Shown here: in pieces, positions 25,101-36,264 of the stretch
How positions within the stretch are numbered: the stretch's first letter is position 1
Layout: each line of letters starts with the position of its first letter
Assembly (NCBI GenBank): GCA_030765065.1
Contig: CM060989.1
Location: 42,895,501 to 42,959,500 of the forward strand
Direction of reading: 5' to 3'
Origin: Deroplatys truncata
Taxonomy: Eukaryota; Arthropoda; Insecta; Mantodea; Mantidae
Length of the DNA stretch: 64,000 nucleotides
Notes under the pieces: generated by a model
The model's input: only the letters and a program-made list of their open reading frames with translations
Told to the model about the DNA's origin: nothing
Database searches by the model: none
Translations under genes and position numbers: made by a program

Positions 25101-25937
25101 CTCTACCAACTGATCTAGGAGGCCAGCCTAGATTTTCTCCTTTAACATCTCGTGTGCAGCTTGCGGTTCTCATCCTTTTTTCTGTGCCTTCTGTAGAAAT
25201 ACTAATCGAGCTCTGTACCTAGTATCTCCATTCCCCGTTAACATATTTATAGCAAAATTATTTTTCTCCCCTTCCAATTGTCGCCATAATCCCATATCCT
25301 TACAGTCTGTCATCTCATTTATGCTTATTCCCTATTGGCAAAGGTGCAAAATCGTATTCTCTTATCCTGTGGTTCTTGGACTTTCGGTTCCCTAACATTA
25401 GATTACAAGCACTTTCACTATCTTATATATACTTCCAGACTCCGTGTTGGATAGGGAATAATCCTGGCTAGAGAGAAATTCCCTCCATCTGGACAGGAAT
25501 TCAACCCGAGGCCTCTCGCACAGCAGGCAGGTGGTCTGCCAACTGATCTAGGAGGCCAGCCTAGCTTTTCTCCTTTAACATCTCGTGTGCAGCTTTCGGT
25601 TCTCATCCTTTTTTCTTTGCTTTCTGTAGAAATACCAATCCAGCTCTGCTCCTAGTATCTCCAATCTCCGCTAACATATTCATAGCAAAATTATTTTACT
25701 CCCCTACCTATTTTCTCCATAATCCCATATCCTTAGAGTCTGTCATCTCATTAATGCTTATTGCCTATTGTCAAATATGCAAAATCGTATTTTCTTATCC
25801 TGTGATTCTTGGACCTTCGGGTCCCTAACATTAGATTACAAGAACATTCACTATCTTATAAATACTTCCAGACTCCGTGGAGGATAAAGAATAATCTTGG
25901 CTACAGAGAAATTCCCTCCACCTGGGCAGGAATTCAA
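22103..25937. repeat. Regular satellite array, segment 7 (9 landmarks)
   Basis: Nine monomers. 22103-23140 copies segment 5. After about 23205 the CTTGACTTTCGG and AACGTTAG variant type appears, and 24130-25620 copies 9370-10870. From about 25640 it follows the sequence after 11740. The landmark before the block is again of the AGGATAAAGAATAATC type. Confidence 0.93.
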
Positions 25938-26874
25938 CCCAAGACCTATTGCACAGCAACAAGGTGCACTAACAACTGATCTAGAAGGCTAGGCTTCCTT
26001 TTCCTGTCGGTTAAAGTAATCTGCGTATGGTTCTCAACTCCTTTTTTCCTTTGGTACTAAAGTTGTAATTTAATCCATATTGTAATCTTTGCCATATCTC
26101 CAGTGTCCCTATATCTCCTATTCTATTTTGACCTGCTTTTCTACATCGCTTGCATTCTGTTCTAGTAGCTAGCATATGAACCCCGTTCCTACTATCGCCC
26201 TCGATCTTGCTATCCCTTCCCACCATCTGTTTCTACTTCCTAGTGTTTTAACGCTTTCACGGATAAGTAATATTTTTCCGTCTTCTGTAGTCAAACATAT
26301 ATACCAGAACCCTTAATTTCACTGCCTTAGTATGACTTTCCTTCTTGCTTTTTTAAACTGTAATATAGCTAATTCTCCTGGTGCTTATCACAGTAACCCT
26401 AAAGCTCACATGGGCAGGGTCGCTACTCCCTGAGTAACGCTATCTCAGTAGAGAGTCTTTACCCGTTACACTTTTCATTTCCCATTAACATCCTTATAGC
26501 TACCATTTTCCACTGTTAATTTCTACATGTTTGCTGCGAAGACCTTTTTCTCATTACACTAACTCCTTACATTATACTTTGTCTGTCGCCGCAAATTGAC
26601 ATATTCCTTACCTCTACTTCTTAGATTCTCTCCATTAGTATACCTATCCTTCCTTCTTCCTCAGTTGTACCAAAGCTACTTCTCAGGCGTATATCCCGGT
26701 AACCGCTATAATTGGTTATTATTCTTTACATATATCTTACGTTTCACTTGCATCTGATCACACCCAGGTCACTAATACATTTTTTTTATTTTAATAGAGC
26801 TTGTAGCTCTTGTTGTCCCTTCACCCTTATGTTAAGTGTTCCCCATGCTACCTCTGTCTCTACCTCCCGCTAAC
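25938..26874. repeat. Long diverged block 7 (subtype beta)
   Basis: This is the third beta copy. Differences from blocks 3 and 5 are few: TAGTGTTTTAACG, AGAACCCTTAATTTC and TTATCACAGTAACC are private here, and CCTCAGTTGTACC replaces CCTAAGTTGTACC. No coding content. Confidence 0.9.
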
Positions 26875-29800
26875 TCTTTAAAATCTCCTCATGTGGAGCT
26901 GATGTTTTTCATCCATTTTTCTTTGCTTTCTATAGAAATACTAATTCACCTCCGCTCCTAGTATCTCCATTCCCCGCTAACATATTTATAGCAAAATTAT
27001 TTTACTCCCCTACCAATTTTCGCCATAGTCCCATATCCTTGCAGTCTGTCATATCATTTATGCTTATACCCTATTGGCAAAGGTGCAAAATCGTATTCTC
27101 TTATCCTGTGGTTCTTGGACTTTCGGTTCCCTAACATTAGATTACAAGCACTTTCACTATCTTATATATACTTCCAGACTCCGTGTTGGATAGGGAATAA
27201 TCCTGGCTAGAGAGAAATTCCCTCCATCTGGACAGGAATTCAACCCGAGGCCTCTCGCACAGCAGGCAGGTGCTCTACCAACTGATCTAGGAGGCCAGCC
27301 TAGCTTTTCTCCTTTAACATCTCGTGTGCAGCTTTCGGTTCTCATCCATTTTTCTTTGCCTTCTGCAGAAATACTAATCCACCTCTGCACCTAGTATCTC
27401 TATTCCCCGCTAACATATTTATACCAAATTTATTTTGCTCCCCTACCAATTTTCGCCATAATCCCATATCCTTACAGTCTGTCATAACATTTATGCTTAT
27501 TCCCTATTGGCAAAGGTGCAAAACCGTATTCTCTTATCCTGTCATTCTTGGATTTCGGTTCCCTTACATTAGATTACAAGCACATTCATTATCTTATATA
27601 CACTTCCAGACTCCGTGGTGGATAGGGAATAATCCTGGCTAGAGAGAAATTCCCTCCACCTGGGCAGGAATTCAACCCGAGGCCTCTCGCACAGCAGGCA
27701 GGTGCTCCACCAACTGATCTAGGAGGCCAGCCTAGCTTTACTCCTTTAACATCTCGAGTGCAGCTTACGGTTCTCATCCATTTTTCTTCGCCATCTGTAG
27801 AAATACTAATCCACCTCTGCACCTAGTATCTCCATTTCCCGCTAACATATTTATAGCAAAACTATATTACTCCCCTGCCAATTTTCGCCATAATTCCATA
27901 TCCTTACAGTCTGTCATCTCATTTATGCTTATTCCCTATTGGCAAAGGTGCAAAATCGTATTCTCTTATCCTGTGGTTCTTGGACTTTCAGTTCCCTAAC
28001 ATTAGATTACAAGCACATTCACTATCTTATATATACTTCCAGACTCCGTGGTGGATAGGGAATAATCCTGGCTAGAGAAAAATTCCCTCCACCTGGGCAG
28101 CAATTCAACCCGAGGCCTTTCGCACAGCAGGCAGGTGCTCTACCACCTGATCTAGGAGGTCAGCCTAGCTTTTCTCCTTTAACATCTCGTGTGCAACTTA
28201 TGGTTCTCATCCATTTTTCTTTGCCTTCTGTAGAAATACTAATCCACCTCTGCACCTATTATCTCCATTCCCCGCTAAGATATTCATAGCAAAATTATTT
28301 TACTCCTCTACCTATTTTCTCCATAATCCCATATCCTTAGAGTCTGTCTTCTCATTTATGCTTATTCCCTATTGGGTGAGATGCAAAATCGTATTCTCTT
28401 ATCCTGTGGTTCTTGGACTTTCGGTTCCCTATAATGAGATTAAAAGCACATTCACTATCTTATATATACTTCCAGACTCCGTGGTGGATAAGGAATAATC
28501 CTGGCTAGAGAGAAATTTCCTCCACCTGGGCAGGAATTCCACCCGAGGCCTCTCGCACAACAGGCATGAGCTATAACAGCTGAACTATGAGGCCAGCCTT
28601 CCTTTTCTCCTTTAACATCTCCTCGTGTGCAGCTTACGGTTCTCATCCATTTTTCTTTGCCTTATGTAGAAATACTAATCCACCTCTGCACCTAGTATCT
28701 CCATTCCCCGCTAACATATTTATAGCAAAATTATTTTACTCAACTACCAATTTTCGCCAGTCCCATATCCTTACAGTCTGTCATTTCATTTATGCTTATT
28801 CCCTATTGGCAAAGGTGCAAAATCGTATTCTCTTATCCTGTGGTTCTTGACTTTCGGTTCCATAACGTTAGACAACAAGCACATTCACTATCTTATAAAT
28901 ACCTCCAGACTCCGTGGTGGATAGGTAATAATCCTGGCTAGAGAGAAATTCCCTCCACCTGGGCAGGAATTCAACCCGAGGCCTCTGCACAGCAGGCTGG
29001 TGCTCTACCAACTGATCTAGGAGGCCAGCCTAGATTTTCTCCTTTAACATCTCGTGTGCAGCTTGCGGTTCTCATCCGTTTTTCTGTGCCTTCTGTAGAA
29101 ATACTAATCGAGCTCTGTACCTAATATCTCCATTCCCCGTTAACATATTTATAGCAAAATTATTTTTCTCCCTTTCCAATTTTCGCCATAATACCATATC
29201 CTTATAGTCTGTCATCTCATTTAGCTTATTCCCTATTGGCAAAGGTGCAAAATCGTATTCTCTTATCCTGTGGTTCTTGGACTTTCGGTTCCCTAACATT
29301 AGATTACAAGCACCTTCATTATCTTATATATTCTTCCAGACTCCGTGGTGGATAGGGAATAATCCTGGCTAGAGAGAATTTCCCTCCACCTGGGCAGGAA
29401 TTCACCCCGAGGCCTCTCGCACAGCAGGCAGGTGCTCTACCAACTGATCTAGGAGGCCAGCCTGGATTTTCTCCTTTAACATCTCGTGTGCAGCTTACGG
29501 TTCTCATCCATTTTTCTTTGCCTTGTGTAGAAATACTAATCCACCTCTGCACCTAGTATCTCCATTCCCCGCTAACATATTTATAGCAAAATTATTTTAC
29601 TCCCCTACCAATTTTCGCCATAATCCCATATCCTTAGAGTCTGTCTTCTCATTTATGCTTATTCCCTATTGGCAAAGATGCAAAATCGTATTCTCTTATC
29701 CAGTGACTCTTGGACTTTCGGTTCCCTAACATGAGATTAGAAGCACATTCACTATGTTATATATACTTCCAGACTCCGTGGTGGATAGGGAGTAATCCTG

Positions 29801-30707
29801 GCTAGAGAGAAATTCCCTCCACCTGGGCAGGAATTCTACCCGAGGCGTCTCGCACAACAGGCATGAGCTATAACAACTGAACTATGAGGCCATTCTTCCT
29901 TTTCTCCTTTATCATCTCCTCGTGTGCAGCTTACGGTTCTCATCCATTTTTCTTTCCTTCTGTAGAAATACTAATCCACCTCTGCACCTAGTATCTCCAT
30001 TCCCCGCTAACATATTTATAGCAAAATTATTTTACTCCCCTACCAATTTTCGCCATAATCCCATATCCTTACAGTCTGTCATCTCATTTATGCTTATTCC
30101 CTATTGGCAAAGGTGCAAAATCGTATTCTCTTATTCTGTGGTTCTTGGACTTTCGGTTCCCTTACATTAGATTACAAGCACATTCACTATCTTCTATATA
30201 CTTCCAGGCTCCGTGGTGGCTAGGGAATAATCCTGGCTAGAGAGAAATTCCTTCCACGTGGGCAGGAATTCAACCCGAGGCCTCTCTTACAGCAGGCAGG
30301 TGTTCTACCAACTGATCTAGGAGGCCAGCCTAGCTTTACTCCTTTAAACATCTCGAGTGCAGCTTACGGTTCTCATCCTTTTTTCTTTGCTTTCTGTAGA
30401 AATACCAATCCACCTCTGCTCCTAGTATCTCCAATCCCCGCTAACATATTCATAGCAAGATTATTTTACTCCCCTACCTATTTTCTCCATAATCCCATAT
30501 CCTTAGAGTCTGTCATCTCATTTATGCTTATTCCCTATTGTCAAATATGCAAAATCGTATTTTCTTATCCTGTGATTCTTGGACCTTCGGTTCCCTAACA
30601 TTAGATTACAAGAACATTCACTATCTTATAAATACTTCCAGACTCCGTGGAGGATAGGGAATAATCTTGGCTAGAGAGAAATTCCCTCCACCTGGGCAGG
30701 AATTCAA
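26875..30707. repeat. Regular satellite array, segment 8 (9 landmarks)
   Basis: Nine monomers. The first stretch, to about 27500, matches 12986-13600 and 18632-19250. Later monomers are mixed. CTATTGGGTGAGATGC at 28370 is a private patch change, and a loss of bases at CGCCAGTCCC (28755) shifts the monomer length slightly. 29640-29900 resembles 1430-1690, sharing TTATCCAGTG and AGATTAGAAGCAC. The final monomer lacks the AAAG form of the landmark. Confidence 0.92.
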
Positions 30708-31644
30708 CCCAAGACCTATTGCACAGCAACAAGGTGCACTAACAACTGATCTAGAAGGCTAGGCTTCCTTTTCCTGTCGGTTAAAGTAATCTGCGTATGG
30801 TTCTCAACTCCTTTTTTCCTTTGGTACTAAAGTTGTAATTAGATCCATATTGTAATCTTTGCCATATCTCCAGTGTCCCTATATCTCCTATTCTATTTTT
30901 ACCTGCTTTTCTACATCGCTTGCATTCTGTTCTAGTAGCTAGCAAATGAACCCCGTTCCTACTATCGCCCTCGATCTTGCTATCCCTTCCCACCATCTGT
31001 ATCTACTTCCTAGGGTTTTAACGCTTTCACGGATAAGTAACATTTTTCCGTCTTCTGTAGTCAAACATATATACCAGAACCGTTAATTTCACTGCCTTAG
31101 TATGACTTTCCTTCTTGCTTTTTGTAACTGTAATATAGCTAATTCTCCTGGTGCTTATCTCAGTAACCCTAAAGCTCACATGGGCAGGGTCGCTACTCCC
31201 TGAGTAACGCTATCTCAGTAGAGAGTCTTTACCTGTTTCCCTTTTCATTTCCCATTAGCATCCTTATAGCTACCATTTTCCACTGTTAATTTCTACATGT
31301 TTGCTGCGAAGACCTTTTTCTCATTACACTAACTCCTTACATTATACTTTGTCTGTCGCCGCAAATTGACATATTCCTTACCCCTACTTCTTAGATTCTC
31401 TCCATCAGTATACCTATCCTTCCTTCTTCCTCAGTTGTACCAAAGCTACTTCTCTGGCGTATATCCCGGTAACCGCTATAATTGGTTATTATTCTTTATA
31501 TATATCTGACGTTTCAGTTGCATCTGATCACACCCAGGTCACTACTACATTTTTTATATTTTAATAGAGCTTGTAGCTCTTGTTGTCCCTTCACCCTTAT
31601 ATTAAGTGTTTCCCATGTTACCTCTGTCTCTACCTCCCGCTAAC
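30708..31644. repeat. Long diverged block 8 (left family, subtype alpha)
   Basis: The closest relative in the window seems to be block 1, through CTCTGGCGTATAT and the TTTTTTATATTTTAATAG run. Private variants are GCTAGCAAATGAACC, CTGTTTCCCTTTTC, CATTAGCATCC and ATATCTGACGTTTCAG. This is the last left-family block before the LINE. Confidence 0.9.
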
Positions 31645-32885
31645 TCTTTAACATCTCCTCGTGTGCAGCTTACGGTTCTCATCCATTTTTTTTGCCTTCT
31701 GTAGAAATACTAATCCACCTCTGCACCTAGTATCTCTATTCCCCGCTAACATTTTTATAGCAAAATTATTTACTCCCCTACCAATTTTCGCCATAATCCC
31801 ATATCCTTACATTCTGTCATCACATTTATGCTTATTCCCTATTGGAAAAAGTGCAAAATCGTATTCTCTTATCCTGTCATTCTTGGACTTTCGATTCCCT
31901 AACATTAGATAACAAGCACATGCGTTATCTTATATATACTTCCAGACACCGTGGTGGATAGGGAATAATCCTGGCAGGAGAGAAATTCCCTCCACCTGAG
32001 CAGGAATTCAACCCGAGGCCTCTCGCACAGCAGGCAGGTGCTATAACAACTGAGCTATGAGCCCTGCCTTCCTTTTCTCCTTTAACATCTCCTCATGTGC
32101 AGCTTACGGTTCTCATCTATTTTTTTGCCTTCTGTAGAAATACTAATCCACCTCTGCACCTAGTATCTCTATTCCCCGCTAATATATTTATAGCAAAATT
32201 ATTTATTCCCCTACCAATTTTCGCCATAATCCCATATCCTTACATTCTGTCATCACATTTATGCTTATTCCCTATTGGAAAAGGTGCAAAATCGTATTCT
32301 CTTATCCTGTCATTCTTGGACTTTCGGTTCCCTAACATTAGATTACAAGCACATTCATTTACTTATATACACTTCCAGACTCCGTGGTGGATAGGGAATA
32401 ATCCTGGCTAGAGAGAAATTCCCTCCACCTGGGCAGGAATTCAACCCGAGGCCTCTCGCACAGCAGGCAGGTGCTATAACAACTGAACTATGAGCCCAGC
32501 CTTCCTGTTCTCCTTTAACATCTCCTCGTGTGCAGCTTACGGTTCTCATCCATTTTTTTGCCTTCTGTAGAAATACTAATCCACCTCTGCACCTAGTAAC
32601 TCTATTCCCCGCTAACATATTTATAGCAAAATCATTTTATTCCCCTACCAATTTTCGCCATAATCCCATATCCTTACATTCTGTCATCACATTTATGCTT
32701 ATTCCCTATTGGCAAAGGTGCAAAATCGTATTCTCTTATCCTGTCATTCTTAGACTTTCGGTTCCCTAACATTAGATTACAAGCACATTCATTATCTTAT
32801 ATACACTTCCAGACTCCGTGGTGGATAGGGAATATTCCTGGCTAGAGAGAAATTCCCTCCACCTGGGCAGGAATTCAACCCGACG

Positions 32886-33023
32886 CCTCTCGCACAGCAG
32901 GCAGGTGCTCTACCAACTGATCGAGGAGGCCAGCCTAGCTTAACTACATTTATACCTCTCGCACAGCAGGCAGGTGCTCTACCAACTGATCGAGGAGGCC
33001 AGCCTAGCTTAACTACTTTTATA
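32886..33023 (-). repeat. 69-bp tandem duplication of the tRNA-like anticodon/D-arm region
   Basis: Two direct copies of a 69-bp unit (32886-32954 and 32955-33023) begin CCTCTCGCACAGCAGGCAGG and run through CTGATCGAGGAGGCCAGCC to a TTAACTAC..TTATA end. The two differ by one base near the end (ACATT against ACTTT). The result is a monomer with two A-box-like elements and one B box. This is the only such internal duplication I noticed. Confidence 0.85.
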
Positions 33024-35056
33024 TCTTGAGTGCAGCTTACGGTTCCCATCCTTTTTTCTTTGCTTTCTAAAGAATTACCAATCCACCTCTGATCCTAGTA
33101 TCTCCATTCCCCGCTAACATATTTATAGCAACATTATTGTACTCCCCTAACTGTTTTCTCCATAATCCCATATCCTTACAGTCTGTCATCTCATTTATGC
33201 TTATTTCCTATTGGCAAAGGTGCAAAATCTTATTCTCTTATCCTGTGGTCCTTGGACTTTCGGTTCCCTAACGTTAGATTACAAGCACATTCACTATCTT
33301 ATATATACTTCCAGACTCCGTGGTATATAGGGAATAATCCTGGCTAGAGAGAAATTCCCTCCACCTGGGCAGGAATTCAACCCGAGGCCTCTCACACAGC
33401 AGCCAGGTGCTCCACCAACTGATCTAGGACGCCAGCGTAGCTTTACTCGTTTAACATCTCGAGTGCAGCTTACGGTTCTCATCCTTTTTTCTTTGCTTTC
33501 TGTAGAAATACCAATCCACCTCTGCTCCTATTATCTCCAATCCCCGCTAACATATTCATAGCAAAATTATTTTACTCCCCTACCTATTTTCTCCATAATC
33601 CCATATCTTAGAGTCTGTCTTCTCATTTATGCTTATTCCCTATTGGCAAAGATGCAAAATGGTATTCTCTTATCCTGTGGTTCTTGGACTTTCGGTTCCC
33701 TAACATGAGATTGGAAGCACATTCACTATCTTATATATACTTCCAGACTCCGTGGTGGATAGGGAATAATCCTGGTTAGAGAGAAATTCCCTCCACCTGG
33801 GCAGGAATTCTACCCGAGGCCTCTCGCACAACAGGCATGAGCTATAACAACTGAACTATGAGGCCATTCTTCCTTTTCTCCTTTATCATCTCCTCGTGTG
33901 CAGCCTACGGTTCTCATCCATTTTTCTTTGCCTTCTGTAGAAATACTAATCCACCTCTGCACCTAGTATCTCCATTCCCCGCAAACATATTTATAGCAAA
34001 ATTATTTTACTCCCCTACCAATTTTCGCCATAATCCCATATCCTTAGTCTGTCATCTTATTTATGCTTATTCCCTATTGGCAAAGGTGCAAAATCGTATT
34101 CTCTTATCCTGTGGTTCTTGGACTTTCGGTTCCCTAACATGAGATTAAAAGCACATTCACTATCTTATATATACTTCCAGACTCCGTGGTGGATAGGGAA
34201 TAATCCTGGCTAGAGAGAAATTCCCTCCACCTTGGCAGGAATTCAACCCGAGGCCTCTCACACAGCAGGCAGGTACTCCACGAACTGATCTAGGAGGCCA
34301 GCCTAGCTTTACTCGTTTAACATCTCCAGTGCAGCTTACGGTTCTCATCCTTTTTTCTTTGCTTTCTGTAGAAATACCAATCCACCTCTGCTCCTAGTAT
34401 CTCCAATGCCCGCTAACATATACATAGCAAAATTATTTTACTCCCCTACCCATTTTCTCCATAATCCCATATCCTTAGAGTCTTTTTTCTCGTTTATAGC
34501 TTATTCCCTATTGGCAAAGATGCAAAATCGTATTCTCTTATCCTGTGGTTCTTGGACTTTCGGTTCCCTAACATGAGAATAAAACCACATTCACTATCTT
34601 ATATATACTTCGAGACTCCGTGGTGGATAGCGAATAATCCTGGCTAGAGAGAAATTCCCTCCACCTGGGGAGGAATTCAACCCGAGGCCTCTCGCACAAC
34701 AGGCATGAGGTATAACAACTGAACTATGAGGCCATCCTTCCTTTTCTCCTTTAACATCTCCTCGTGTGCAGCTTACGGTTCTCATCCATTTTTCTTTGCC
34801 TTCTGTAGAAATACTAATCCACCTCTGCACCTAGTATCTCCATTCTATGCTAACACATTTATAGCAAAATTATTCCACTCCCTTACCTATTATCTCCATA
34901 ATCCTATATCATTACAGTCTGTCATCTCATTTATGCTTATTCCGTATTTGCAATGGTGCAAAATCGTATTCTCTTATCCAGTGGTTTTTGGACTTTCGGT
35001 TCCCTAACATTAGAATACAAGCACATTCACTATCTTATATATACTTCCAGACTCCG

Positions 35057-35069
35057 TGGTGGATAGGGA
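35057..35069. repeat. Target-site duplication, 5' copy (13 bp)
   Basis: TGGTGGATAGGGA is satellite sequence that occurs normally once per monomer in the ACTCCGTGGTGGATAGGG landmark. It immediately precedes the LINE. Confidence 0.85.
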
Positions 35070-35890
35070 GTGATCGCACCTTTTCTGTACGCGTTGGCAC
35101 GGCTCGTTCCGCCCCTCGGTGTATGCTTGCTGGTGTCCCACAGGGTGCAATTCTGGCCCCTTACCGTTTTGCTTTATTCACTCGGGATCCACCCTCCTCG
35201 CCGCAATGTCACGTCCTGATGTACGCCGACGACACAGCTCTTTACCACCATTGCCGTAATTTGCGTTATGGCCAACTGGCCCTCCAACGCTATGTCTCCA
35301 GCTTCCTGGATTGGCCTGCGCTTTTGCGGATAGCCATTGATGCCGCCAAGTGCCATTTTTTATTGTTCTCTAAGAAACTTAAGATTCCCGAGCTCTCTCT
35401 TCAGGTCGCTGGGCGGGCCTTACCGTATCGTCGGAAAAATCGATATTTGGGAATTACTCTCGATAGCACTCTTACTTGGCGCCCCCATCTTGCCCGTGTT
35501 CGTGCCCAGGGGAAGGCGCGACTTCACCTCTGTCAACAGATTTTCCGCAGCCGCTCCCTTGCTCTTCGGTCCAAGCTCATTCTTTACGCAGCCTTTATCC
35601 GCTCCTTTCTCCTTTATGCCTGTGTAGCCTGGGCTGGCATCCCGCAAGGTAGCTGGCAGGCGCTTCAGAGGATCCAGAATCTTAGTCTCCGCCGGAAGCT
35701 TCGTGTGCCCCTTATCACCACCAATCAGTCTATTCAAGCTGAGCTGCAGATGCCCACCCTGGAGGAAGTCACGCATGTTCGTGGCCGTCGTTTGTGGGCC
35801 GCCATTCGTCGACACTCCAACCCGTTGGTCAGGAACATCGGTACGGCCGAGCCTCGACACAGAAAGCACCGCCGTGTGCGTCAGTTTTAA
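35070..35890 (+). pseudogene. Reverse transcriptase, C-terminal fragment (Jockey-like LINE)
   Basis: The open frame actually starts at an ATG in the satellite at 34988 and runs 300 codons; residues 1-27 are satellite-encoded and the LINE part begins at residue 28. Visible motifs: GVPQG at residues 49-53 (RT motif B region), the catalytic YADD at 79-82 (codons 35222-35233), a conserved lysine at 121 in AAKC, and YLGITLD at 153-159, typical of the region following the palm in Jockey-clade enzymes. A basic C-terminus (RHRKHRRVRQF) ends the frame. The motif A aspartate, the endonuclease and any upstream frame are missing; full enzymes of this family are around 900 residues. The frame has no internal stop, which suggests a young insertion or a recently active source. 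Clade assignment is by motif pattern only; I saw no RNase H motif. Confidence 0.9.
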
Positions 35891-36230
35891 CCTTTTATAC
35901 TCCTCTTGTGCGCGCTCCCGCTGCGGCGGCTGTTCTTTTGCGTCGTGTGTATCAGTGCTATGGAATGTTCTATTTGGTGTAGCATAACATTTTGTATAAC
36001 CTTAACTACCTACTTGACTTTCTAGGCGGTGTACCGCCATGTTTGTGTTCTCTTGTGCATTACTTTTTTGGTTCAAGTGGGGCTGTTCTCCTGGGGGCGC
36101 TTGGCCGCCCAGGTATGGGTTCCTTTTCATTATTTTGTGTCATTGTATCTGTTTTGTATCATCTGATGTTATTTTAACCTATGAGGCTGCCTCTCTGTAC
36201 CAGCCACGGGGTGATTTCTGTTGAATAAAA
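35891..36230 (+). other. LINE 3' untranslated region
   Basis: This is non-coding sequence between the RT stop and the tail. It has two predicted hairpins: GGCGGTGTACCGCC (36025-36038, five- to six-pair stem) and an imperfect one at 36090-36113 built from CCTGGG and CCCAGG arms with a GGC/GCC extension. Structured 3' UTRs are used by some LINE reverse transcriptases to recognise their own RNA. No open frame here is convincing. Confidence 0.75.
36224..36229 (+). promoter_or_regulatory. Polyadenylation signal AATAAA of the LINE
   Basis: A canonical AATAAA lies seven bases before the first full tail repeat ends its ACTTGG, and about 27 bases before the insertion end. The position is appropriate for the end of a LINE transcript. 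Confidence 0.6.
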
Positions 36231-36251
36231 ACTTGGAAATACTTGGAAACT
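36231..36251 (+). repeat. LINE 3' tail of ACTTGGAAA-type repeats
   Basis: ACTTGGAAAT, ACTTGGAAA and a partial CTTGG follow one another directly up to the target duplication. There is no poly(A). Short tandem tails in place of poly(A) are known in several LINE groups. Confidence 0.75.
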
Positions 36252-36264
36252 TGGTGGATAGGGA
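36252..36264. repeat. Target-site duplication, 3' copy (13 bp)
   Basis: TGGTGGATAGGGA, identical to 35057-35069, then continues as AATAATCCTGGC, the normal next part of the satellite monomer. The flanks fit together to one uninterrupted monomer when the insert is removed. Confidence 0.85.

Larger units (their letters stand above)
31645..35069. repeat. Regular satellite array, segment 9 left part (up to the LINE)
   Basis: About eight monomers end at the LINE insertion; the last is split by it. Three successive monomers (31670-32750) share CATTCTGTCATCACATTTAT, a local amplification. The tRNA-like region at 32886-33023 is internally duplicated. At about 34840 the core changes from CCCCGCTAACATATTTATAG to TTCTATGCTAACACATTTAT with ATTCCACTCCCTTACC, the form dominant to the right of the LINE. 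Confidence 0.93.
35070..36251 (+). mobile_element. 5'-truncated Jockey-type LINE insertion
   Basis: At 35070 the satellite stops and a GC-richer sequence of about 1.18 kb begins. It contains the end of a reverse transcriptase frame (stop at 35888-35890), about 340 bp of 3' UTR, an AATAAA and a short ACTTGGAAA-type tail, after which the satellite resumes. Identical 13-bp direct repeats of satellite sequence flank it. Truncation at the 5' end, a simple-repeat tail and variable-length target duplications are the hallmarks of target-primed reverse transcription by non-LTR retrotransposons. The endonuclease and the first reverse transcriptase motifs are absent, so it cannot move by itself. It is the only copy in the window. 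Confidence 0.93.

Noticed and set aside
7350-30996. 71-codon - strand open frame in the left long blocks (MVGRDSKIEGDSRNG start)
   Set aside because: It is open in several left blocks but altered or absent in all right blocks, and has no recognisable domain. It is best explained by shared ancestry of the block DNA.
35420-35869. 149-codon open frame antisense to the LINE reverse transcriptase
   Set aside because: It is a shadow of the GC-rich RT coding frame on the other strand, with no recognised motif.
35703-36224. Short + strand open frames overlapping the RT end and the LINE 3' UTR
   Set aside because: They overlap the real RT frame or lie in UTR sequence after its stop codon, are short, and contain no known domain.
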